A stretch of 64,000 bases of DNA from Shewanella benthica (GTDB taxonomy: Bacteria; Pseudomonadota; Gammaproteobacteria; Enterobacterales; Shewanellaceae), in contig JAKVHY010000014.1 of the NCBI GenBank assembly GCA_023284085.1, positions 62,001-126,000 of the forward strand, read 5' to 3'. Under the pieces are notes generated by a model. It searched no databases. It was not told the DNA's origin and worked only from the letters and a program-made list of their open reading frames with translations. A program made the translations under genes and the position numbers. Shown piece after piece: positions 57,091-64,000 of the stretch. Within the stretch, counting starts at the first letter, position 1. Every line of letters begins with the position of its first letter.

Positions 57091-58172
57091 TGCTGGTCTA
57101 TCTGGCGGAGTATTTAACTCAGTTTTATTCTGGGTTTAACGTTTTTTCTTATGTCACTTTCAGAGCCATCCTAGGTCTGATGACCGCTTTGGTCTTCTGC
57201 CTTTGGTGGGGACCAAAGATGATCGAGCGTCTACAGACGCTACAGATTGGACAGGTTGTGCGCAGCGATGGACCAGAATCACACTTTAGCAAGAGTGGTA
57301 CGCCAACCATGGGCGGTATTCTGATCTTGGCTGGTATTTTTATCAGTGTATTGCTTTGGGGTGATCTGGGTAGTCGATATGTTTGGGTCGTGCTGTTCGT
57401 ATTGGCGAGCTTTGGTCTTATCGGTTTCATCGATGATTATCGTAAAGTGGTTCGTAAAGATACCAAGGGATTGATTGCAAAGTGGAAATATATCTTGCAG
57501 TCAATAGCGGCCATCGTGATCGCGTTTTACCTTTATGCCTCTGCGGATACTCTGGGTGAAACCCAGCTCGTGGTACCATTTTTCAAAGATGTTATGCCGC
57601 AGATGGGGGCTTTCTTCATTGTCTTAGCCTACTTCACCATCGTTGGCTCGAGTAATGCGGTGAATTTAACCGATGGGTTAGACGGTTTGGCCATCATGCC
57701 TACGGTCATGGTTGCAGCTGCATTTGCCCTGATTGCCTATCTGTCTGGTCATGTACAGTTTGCTAACTATTTGCATATCCCTTATCTGCCTGGTGCTGGT
57801 GAACTGGTCATTGTCTGCACCGCGATTGTAGGTGCGGGTCTTGGTTTTCTCTGGTTTAACACCTACCCGGCTCAAGTCTTCATGGGAGATGTTGGATCCC
57901 TTGCTCTTGGGGCCGCATTGGGAGCCATCGCAGTCTTGGTACGTCAGGAGATCTTACTGGTCATCATGGGCGGTGTGTTCGTGATGGAAACCGTTTCGGT
58001 GATTCTACAGGTCGGATCATACAAGCTTCGTGGTCAGCGAATCTTCCGTATGGCTCCTATCCATCATCATTATGAATTGAAAGGTTGGCCCGAGCCCAGA
58101 GTGATCGTTCGATTCTGGATCATCTCACTGTTCTTGGTTCTGCTTGGCCTTGCCACGCTGAAGTTAAGGTAA
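57090..58172 (+). CDS. mraY: Phospho-MurNAc-pentapeptide transferase MraY
   Basis: The 360-aa integral membrane protein has ~10 helices and the catalytic Asp-rich blocks GFIDDYRKV and [14 protein letters not shown] plus [12 protein letters not shown] and the HHHYE-type loop [10 protein letters not shown]. It transfers phospho-MurNAc-pentapeptide to undecaprenyl phosphate, making lipid I. The start overlaps the murF stop by one base. Confidence 0.98.
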   Translation: MLVYLAEYLTQFYSGFNVFSYVTFRAILGLMTALVFCLWWGPKMIERLQTLQIGQVVRSDGPESHFSKSGTPTMGGILILAGIFISVLLWGDLGSRYVWVVLFVLASFGLIGFIDDYRKVVRKDTKGLIAKWKYILQSIAAIVIAFYLYASADTLGETQLVVPFFKDVMPQMGAFFIVLAYFTIVGSSNAVNLTDGLDGLAIMPTVMVAAAFALIAYLSGHVQFANYLHIPYLPGAGELVIVCTAIVGAGLGFLWFNTYPAQVFMGDVGSLALGAALGAIAVLVRQEILLVIMGGVFVMETVSVILQVGSYKLRGQRIFRMAPIHHHYELKGWPEPRVIVRFWIISLFLVLLGLATLKLR

Positions 58173-58178
58173 TTGACT

Positions 58179-59528
58179 ATGGAACTGCACAATTCGCACT
58201 TAGTTTTAGGATTGGGAGCCACCGGCCTCTCGGTTGTGCGCTATTTGTGCCAGCAGGGCATCACACCTCTAGTCATGGACAGTCGTGAACACCCTCCAGG
58301 GGCTAAGCAGCTAGCGCTCGAATTTCCTGAGGTGAACTTAATTACCGGCGGCTTCGATTGCCGCTATCTGGTGCAGGCCAGTCAAATAGTGATTAGTCCA
58401 GGCATAGCGATAGATACACCTGAGATCCGTGCAGCAATAGACATGGATATCGAGGTTATCGGTGATGTCGAGTTGTTCGCAAGAGCAATTAAAGACAGTA
58501 GCCCATGCGTCATAGGGATCACAGGATCGAATGGTAAGTCAACGGTCACCACGTTAGTGGGCGAGATGGCCAAAGCTGCCGGCCTTAATTATGCGGTGGG
58601 TGGCAACATAGGCATCCCGGTTCTGGATCTATTACAGAGTCCAATCGATCTTTATATACTCGAACTGTCCAGTTTTCAACTCGAGACAACTCATAGCCTG
58701 AATTGCATTGCGGCGACTTGCTTAAATATCAGTGAAGACCATATGGATCGTTATAGAGATCTAGAGGCTTACAGGCAAGCTAAGTTGTCCCTTTACGATC
58801 AGAGTAAGAGGGCCTTGTTTAATCGTGAAGACTCCCTGACTCAACCCAATGACCCGATGAACCAAAACAGCTTTGGTTTAACCTCGCCAGTCAACGATGA
58901 ATGGGGCGTCAAGGATGGCAAGATAGTCCATGGGACAACCGAGATTGTCTCATTACATGATGTTGCGATTGTCGGCAGTCATAATCATGCCAATTTAATC
59001 GCCGCCATGGCTCTGGCTTATCATGCCGGTATAGAAAAAGAATCCATGATTGAAGTGGCTAAGCATTTTACTGGCTTGGCTCACCGATGTGAGTTAGTGG
59101 CAAATATAGACGCAGTCTCTTATGTCAACGATTCAAAGGCGACAAATGTCGGTGCTACGGTTGCTGCATTGGAGGGCTTGAGTGAGCATTTAGGTGACAT
59201 TATTTTGATTGCCGGCGGCGATGGCAAAGGGGCCGACTTTAGCCCATTGGCAGCCGTATTAGATAAGGTTACTCACCTCATTACCTTGGGTAAAGATGGC
59301 GATGAAATTGCGGCATTAAAAGATAACTCCAAGCGAGTCGACTCAATGGCTGATGCCGTCAAGCAAGCCGCTGATTTGGCAACGGCTGGCGACATTGTCT
59401 TATTGTCTCCGGCTTGTGCGAGTCTGGACATGTATAAGAATTTTATGGCTAGGGGCGATGATTTTCGTCAACTGGTACAGGCGTTAAGTGCCAAAATCTT
59501 AGATCCTGAGACTGGTACAGATGTCTAG
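58179..59528 (+). CDS. murD: UDP-MurNAc-L-Ala--D-Glu ligase MurD
   Basis: The 449-aa Mur ligase has the Rossmann-type start LVLGLGATGLSVVRYL, ATP loop GITGSNGKSTVTTLV, NISEDHMDRY and VNDSKATNVGAT. It adds D-Glu to UDP-MurNAc-L-Ala. I use the ATG at 58179; a TTG two codons earlier is possible. It overlaps ftsW by 8 bases. Confidence 0.96.
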   Translation: MELHNSHLVLGLGATGLSVVRYLCQQGITPLVMDSREHPPGAKQLALEFPEVNLITGGFDCRYLVQASQIVISPGIAIDTPEIRAAIDMDIEVIGDVELFARAIKDSSPCVIGITGSNGKSTVTTLVGEMAKAAGLNYAVGGNIGIPVLDLLQSPIDLYILELSSFQLETTHSLNCIAATCLNISEDHMDRYRDLEAYRQAKLSLYDQSKRALFNREDSLTQPNDPMNQNSFGLTSPVNDEWGVKDGKIVHGTTEIVSLHDVAIVGSHNHANLIAAMALAYHAGIEKESMIEVAKHFTGLAHRCELVANIDAVSYVNDSKATNVGATVAALEGLSEHLGDIILIAGGDGKGADFSPLAAVLDKVTHLITLGKDGDEIAALKDNSKRVDSMADAVKQAADLATAGDIVLLSPACASLDMYKNFMARGDDFRQLVQALSAKILDPETGTDV

Positions 59529-60735
59529 CCAAGAGAGGCAAGTTAACTTGTTTGGCTCGTCTGTTACATGGCGCTGGCCCAACTTGTTTAAAGGCAATGA
59601 GGCTCCAGGCACACAGCTGTACGATCGTGCCTTGCTGTTCTCTATCCTCTCATTGATAAGTTTTGGTTTTGTCATGGTGATGTCGGCCTCTATGCCTGAG
59701 GCACAAAGCCTGACCGGTAATCCTTTTCACTTTGTTATCAGGCATATTGTTTATCTTATCGGCTGCGTGGTTATTTCTGCCGTAGTTCTGCAGATTGAGA
59801 TGAGTCGCTGGCAGAAGTTTAGCCCCATGTTATTGCTTATCGTAGGCATCATGTTGGTTGCGGTGTTGTTGGTAGGGACCACAGTGAACGGGGCTAAACG
59901 TTGGTTAACGATAGGGCCGATTAGAATACAGGTAGCAGAACTGGCCAAGTTTGCATTTGCCATCTATATGTCAGGCTACCTGGTGAGACGCCATGAAGAG
60001 ATTAGAGAAAATGCCAAGGGCTTCTATAAGCCTATTGCCGTGTTTGCGGTATATGCGGTGCTTATCTTGTTGCAGCCAGATCTTGGTACGGTTGTAGTCC
60101 TGTTTGTGGGCACAGTAGGCTTGCTATTTTTAGCCGGAGCTCGACTGTTTGATTTCTTTGCACTGATTTTGACCGGGGTGTTGGCGTTTGTGGCCTTGGT
60201 ATTATTGGAGCCATATAGAATGCGCCGGGTGACTTCTTTCTTAGACCCGTGGCAAGACCCGTTTGGCAGCGGTTATCAGTTAACTCAGTCTTTGATGGCC
60301 TATGGTCGTGGCGACTGGTTTGGGCAGGGGCTGGGTAATAGTATTCAAAAGCTCGAGTACCTGCCGGAAGCACATACAGATTTTATTTTTGCTGTAATAG
60401 GTGAAGAACTAGGTTTTGTGGGCATTATTGTCGTCTTGTCTGTGTTGTTCTTTGTCTCGTTAAGAGCGATTCGGTTAGGTAATTTATGTATCGCGATAGA
60501 TAAGGCCTTCGAAGGTTATCTCGCCTATTCCATCGGCATCTGGATCTGTTTTCAGACGGTTGTGAATGTGGGAGCGAGTATCGGCATGTTACCGACCAAG
60601 GGCTTGACCTTGCCATTTATCAGTTATGGGGGCAGTAGCCTCTGGGTTATGACGGCCGCAGCCATGATATTGATCCGCATCGATCATGAGCGGCGTTTGA
60701 GTTGTATCCAGGCAGTACAAGGAAAAATTAATTAA
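59521..60735 (+). CDS. ftsW: Septal peptidoglycan glycosyltransferase FtsW
   Basis: The 404-aa SEDS-family membrane protein has ~10 helices. Conserved segments are NGAKRWLTIGPIRIQVAELAK, LLQPDLGTVVVLF (with the catalytic-type Asp), PEAHTDFIFAVIGEELGF and LPFISYGGSS. It polymerises lipid II at the septum with FtsI. The start overlaps murD. Confidence 0.97.
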   Translation: MSSQERQVNLFGSSVTWRWPNLFKGNEAPGTQLYDRALLFSILSLISFGFVMVMSASMPEAQSLTGNPFHFVIRHIVYLIGCVVISAVVLQIEMSRWQKFSPMLLLIVGIMLVAVLLVGTTVNGAKRWLTIGPIRIQVAELAKFAFAIYMSGYLVRRHEEIRENAKGFYKPIAVFAVYAVLILLQPDLGTVVVLFVGTVGLLFLAGARLFDFFALILTGVLAFVALVLLEPYRMRRVTSFLDPWQDPFGSGYQLTQSLMAYGRGDWFGQGLGNSIQKLEYLPEAHTDFIFAVIGEELGFVGIIVVLSVLFFVSLRAIRLGNLCIAIDKAFEGYLAYSIGIWICFQTVVNVGASIGMLPTKGLTLPFISYGGSSLWVMTAAAMILIRIDHERRLSCIQAVQGKIN

Positions 60736-61832
60736 TGACAAATGTCTCCGCAGATAAACGTATCTTAATCATGGCCGGCGGTACAGGTGGCCATGTGTTT
60801 CCTGCATTAGCTGTCGCCAAATTTCTAAGCCAAAAAGGCTGGAAGGTGAGGTGGCTGGGTACGGCCGAGCGCATGGAGGCTCGTCTGGTGCCTCAGCATG
60901 GCTTCGATATTGATTTTATCGATATCAAGGGTGTCAGAGGCAACGGACTACTGCGTAAGTTAGCCGCGCCATTTAAGGTGATGCGCTCTGTGATGCAAGC
61001 GAAGGAAGTGATACAAGAGTTTAAGCCGGATGTCGTCTTAGGCATGGGTGGTTTTGCCAGTGGACCAGGTGGGGTTGCAGCGAGACTGATGGGAATACCT
61101 CTGGTGTTACATGAACAGAATGCCATCCCCGGGATGACTAACAAGTTGCTGTCTCGCTTTGCAAGCAAGGTATTATGTGCCTTCGAAGATACCTTCGAGC
61201 AAGTATCGGCTCAGGTCGTCGGTAATCCGATACGTAAAGAGTTGGTCGAGTTAGGCCAATCTGCAAAAGAAGACTGCGTCGAAGATGCATTAAAAGTATT
61301 AGTCGTTGGCGGGAGTTTAGGGGCGAAAGTATTTAATGATCTTATGCCCGGAGTGACTGACGCTGTGAGTAAGACTCACTCCATTACTGTCTGGCATCAA
61401 GTGGGTAAAGGCAATCTGGTATCGGTAAAAGGTGAGTACCAGCATCTAGGTCAAGACGGAAGCGTCATCGTCGCCGAGTTTATTGACGACATGGAAGCGG
61501 CCTATCGTTGGGCCGATGTCGTGTTATGCCGGGCCGGTGCCTTGACGGTATCTGAGTTAGCCGCCGTCGGTTTACCCAGTATTTTAGTGCCTTACCCGCA
61601 CGCGGTCGACGATCATCAGACAAAAAATGCTCAAGTGTTGGTGAATGCCGGGGGCGCATTTTTACTGCCTCAGACCATTTTGGATGCCGACAAATTAATC
61701 AATAAGTTACAGATATTAGCCTCCGACAGAGCCGAGCTTTGTCATATGGGCGCAAGAGCTAAAGATGTCGCTGTCATTGACGCCACCGAAAAAGTGGCTG
61801 AGGTTTGCATCGAGTTGGCGCAGAAGGATTGA
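60735..61832 (+). CDS. murG: MurG N-acetylglucosaminyltransferase
   Basis: The 365-aa GT28-family enzyme begins with the glycine-rich loop [16 protein letters not shown] and has [30 protein letters not shown] and [14 protein letters not shown]. It adds GlcNAc to lipid I to make lipid II on the inner face of the membrane. It overlaps ftsW by one base and is followed 1 base later by murC. Confidence 0.98.
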   Translation: MTNVSADKRILIMAGGTGGHVFPALAVAKFLSQKGWKVRWLGTAERMEARLVPQHGFDIDFIDIKGVRGNGLLRKLAAPFKVMRSVMQAKEVIQEFKPDVVLGMGGFASGPGGVAARLMGIPLVLHEQNAIPGMTNKLLSRFASKVLCAFEDTFEQVSAQVVGNPIRKELVELGQSAKEDCVEDALKVLVVGGSLGAKVFNDLMPGVTDAVSKTHSITVWHQVGKGNLVSVKGEYQHLGQDGSVIVAEFIDDMEAAYRWADVVLCRAGALTVSELAAVGLPSILVPYPHAVDDHQTKNAQVLVNAGGAFLLPQTILDADKLINKLQILASDRAELCHMGARAKDVAVIDATEKVAEVCIELAQKD

Positions 61833-61833
61833 G

Positions 61834-63303
61834 ATGAGTAAGAGCAAAGAGAAATATTCACAGTTAAGAAGCATCATTCCTGAGATGAGACGAGTTAAGC
61901 ATATCTATTTCGTCGGTATCGGTGGTGCGGGCATGGGCGGAATAGCCGAAGTACTGGTCAATGAAGGCTACCGCTTATCCGGTTCTGATATTGCCGAGAA
62001 TACTGTCACTGAAAGGCTGAGAGCTTTAGGCGCTCAAATTTATATCGGTCATCAAGCAGAGCAGGTTCATGATGCAGATGTTGTGGTGGTATCGACCGCC
62101 ATTGATGCTGAAAACCCTGAGCTAGTCGCGGCGAGAAAGCTGAGAATACCCGTTGTTCAGCGTGCAGAGATGTTGGCTGAGTTGATGCGCTACCGTCACG
62201 GGGTTGCCGTTGCAGGCACCCATGGTAAGACAACCACAACTAGCTTGATTGCCAGCGTATATGCTCAAGCCGACCGAGATCCTACTTTCGTCATTGGTGG
62301 TCTGCTAAATAGTGCGGGAACCAATGCGAGATTAGGTCATAGTCGTTACCTTATCGCCGAGGCTGATGAGAGCGATGCGAGCTTCTTGCACCTGCAGCCC
62401 ATGGTCAGTGTGGTAACAAATATTGAAGCCGATCATATGGATACCTATGGCGGAGACTTTGAGAAATTAAAATCCACCTTCATAGATTTTCTGCATAATT
62501 TACCATTTTATGGTGTCGCAGTGATGTGTATCGATGACCCGGTTACCCGTGAACTACTGCCTAAAGTAGGCCGGAAAATTGTGTCTTACGGTTTTAGTGA
62601 AAATGCTGATATTCAGGCATTGAACTTTGTTCAGCAAGGTTATCGCAGTCACTTCACACTCAGACGAGAGGGTGTGGCAGACATAGAAGTGATGGTGAAC
62701 TTGCCTGGTGAGCACAATGTACTCAACGCATTGGCGGCAATAGCAGTGGCTACCGAAGATGAGATAGAAGATGAGGCCATTGTACGTGCCTTGGCTGAGT
62801 TTCAGGGCATAGGAAGACGTTTTGAGCAGCTGGGTACCTTTGCTACTGGCAAGGGTGAGGTGATGCTGGTCGATGATTATGGTCACCACCCTAGTGAAGT
62901 CGCCGCAACTATTAAGGCGGCAAGGCTGGGTTGGCCAGAAAAGCGTCTTGTGATGATTTACCAGCCACATAGATATAGCCGCACTCGAGACCTTTATGAT
63001 GATTTTATCGAGGTACTATCTCAAGTTGATAGCTTAATCTTACTCGATGTTTATGCCGCTGGAGAAGCGCCTGTACCGGGAGCCGATAGTCGGGCATTAT
63101 GTCGCTCCATTCGCTTGCGCGGGCAGCTAGATCCAATTTTTGTTGCTGGAGCAGAGCAACTGCTTAGCTTATTGCCGGATGTTCTACAGGGCGGTGACTT
63201 GTTACTGACTCAGGGGGCTGGCAATATCGGCGCCTTGTCAAAGTTAATTGCCCAAACAAACTTAGGTTTTGAGGCTGCAAGAATCGATACGGGTGGAGTG
63301 TGA
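61834..63303 (+). CDS. murC: UDP-N-acetylmuramate--L-alanine ligase MurC
   Basis: The 489-aa Mur ligase has [19 protein letters not shown] loop [36 protein letters not shown] and [10 protein letters not shown]. It adds L-Ala to UDP-MurNAc. I start at the ATG at 61834, directly after the murG stop. The longer frame from 61765 lies inside murG. Confidence 0.97.
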   Translation: MSKSKEKYSQLRSIIPEMRRVKHIYFVGIGGAGMGGIAEVLVNEGYRLSGSDIAENTVTERLRALGAQIYIGHQAEQVHDADVVVVSTAIDAENPELVAARKLRIPVVQRAEMLAELMRYRHGVAVAGTHGKTTTTSLIASVYAQADRDPTFVIGGLLNSAGTNARLGHSRYLIAEADESDASFLHLQPMVSVVTNIEADHMDTYGGDFEKLKSTFIDFLHNLPFYGVAVMCIDDPVTRELLPKVGRKIVSYGFSENADIQALNFVQQGYRSHFTLRREGVADIEVMVNLPGEHNVLNALAAIAVATEDEIEDEAIVRALAEFQGIGRRFEQLGTFATGKGEVMLVDDYGHHPSEVAATIKAARLGWPEKRLVMIYQPHRYSRTRDLYDDFIEVLSQVDSLILLDVYAAGEAPVPGADSRALCRSIRLRGQLDPIFVAGAEQLLSLLPDVLQGGDLLLTQGAGNIGALSKLIAQTNLGFEAARIDTGGV

Positions 63304-63434
63304 TTTTGTATTCTATGCCATTGAAGAAAATAGAGGTTTTGACCCTGAGCATAAGGTCTATATAATGACCGGTTTTCCTTGGCGTACCGATGAAAGGCAT
63401 TCACATCGAAATAGAGAGGTAAGGTGGGGTAATT

Positions 63435-64000
63435 GTGTCTTGGGGTGAGGTAGGTAGCCGTTGGAAGGCTAAGCTTTCGCGGGTGGATTGGTACCTCTGT
63501 TTTGGGGTGATATTTCTTTTCCTTGTTGTCATGGGATTATCTATGGCTGCGTGGAAGTTGAATTTGATACTCCATGATGCAGACGCCTTGCCTATCGAAG
63601 CTGTTGCCATTAAGGGTGAGCGAACGCATACCTCAGACGAGGAGATACAGACGGCCCTGCAGGGCTTGATGCAGAGAAGCTTTTTTTCTGCCGATGTCAA
63701 TCAAGTTCAAAAGGCATTAGAGGCATTGCCATGGGTTTATCAAGCGTCAGTTAGGCGGGAATGGCCTGCTAAATTGAAAGTCTACTTAGTCGAGCAAGAT
63801 GTGGTTGCCCATTGGAATGGCGATGCCTGGCTTAACAATCTTGGGGAGGTTTTCGATGCTCCTCAAAAAGAGGATATTGGTCCCTTGCCAAGATTAGGGG
63901 GTCCTGAAGATCAGGCTAAGATCGTGTTGACCACGTACCGGCAAGTGAGTGAGTTACTGAACATTAATGGCTTTGACTTAGAGGGATTAAGTTTGAGTCC
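63435..64000 (+). CDS. ftsQ: Cell division protein FtsQ (5' part, runs off the window)
   Basis: The GTG at 63435 opens a frame, still open at the window end, that reads as the start of FtsQ. It has a short cytoplasmic tail (MSWGEVGSRWKAKLSRVDWY), one membrane helix (~21-43), then the POTRA domain (IEAVAIKGERTHTSDEEIQT, ALEALPWVYQASVRREWP). FtsQ links the divisome to FtsL and FtsB. At least 188 residues are present. No ddl gene lies between murC and ftsQ. An AAGGTGGGG ribosome binding site precedes the GTG. Confidence 0.95.
   Translation, partial: MSWGEVGSRWKAKLSRVDWYLCFGVIFLFLVVMGLSMAAWKLNLILHDADALPIEAVAIKGERTHTSDEEIQTALQGLMQRSFFSADVNQVQKALEALPWVYQASVRREWPAKLKVYLVEQDVVAHWNGDAWLNNLGEVFDAPQKEDIGPLPRLGGPEDQAKIVLTTYRQVSELLNINGFDLEGLSLS

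Overview
The window is a piece of a gammaproteobacterial chromosome, most likely a Shewanella. The evidence is the gene order yicC-rph-pyrE-folE, slmA-dut-coaBC-radC-rpmB-rpmG-argA, rarD-yigI-recQ, leuABCD, glpK and a dcw cluster in which murC is followed directly by ftsQ with no ddl between them. Species-level assignment is not possible by eye.

Region 1 (about 42-21653) is a genomic island of about 21.6 kb inserted in the 3' end of yicC. A near-identical 21-bp repeat (20 of 21 positions by eye) lies at 42-62 and 21633-21653. The right copy holds the last codons and stop of the intact yicC, and the left copy looks like the displaced original 3' end. A P4-type tyrosine integrase (20223-21434) sits next to the right end, and copies of an 8-bp motif that may be integrase arm sites lie at both ends. 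The left third carries satellite/CP4-like genes: an inovirus Gp2/YfjJ-like protein, a short tyrosine recombinase, DUF2787, a YeeU-type antitoxin without a visible toxin, a RadC-like JAB protein and AlpA. It also holds two overlapping micro-ORFs and a near-perfect 35-bp hairpin.

The rest of the island is a defence block. A four-gene operon (6034-14828) encodes a UvrD-like helicase, a DrmA-like helicase, a DrmB-like DUF1998 protein and a NERD-nuclease/helicase fusion. It resembles DISARM, but drmC (PLD) and drmE/drmD are not seen. Convergent to it is a Dcm/EcoRII-type cytosine methyltransferase, which is divergent from an EcoRII-type restriction endonuclease followed by a second putative PD-(D/E)xK protein. 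A small XRE regulator with a clear 12-bp-arm operator, a zinc-ribbon miniprotein and two unknown proteins fill the space before the integrase.

Region 2 (21633-39999) is core genome: RNA processing, pyrimidine, folate and CoA synthesis, dUTPase, nucleoid occlusion, ribosomal proteins L28/L33, argA, recQ and others. At 33542-34644 the 5' part of a secreted-protein gene abuts the 3' part of a TonB-dependent receptor gene, which looks like a deletion scar.

Region 3 (40290-45560) is the leucine operon, with a leader peptide and a Rho-independent attenuator. An 18-codon micro-ORF between leuC and leuD appears to be a duplicated leuC 3' end.

Region 4 (45971-50121) carries a FadL-type porin, a secreted NTF2-like protein, glpK and a small unknown gene. 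Region 5 (50555-64000) is the dcw cluster from mraZ, with three 10-bp-phased GTGG boxes upstream, through rsmH, ftsL, ftsI, murE, murF, mraY, murD, ftsW, murG and murC to a truncated ftsQ at the window edge.
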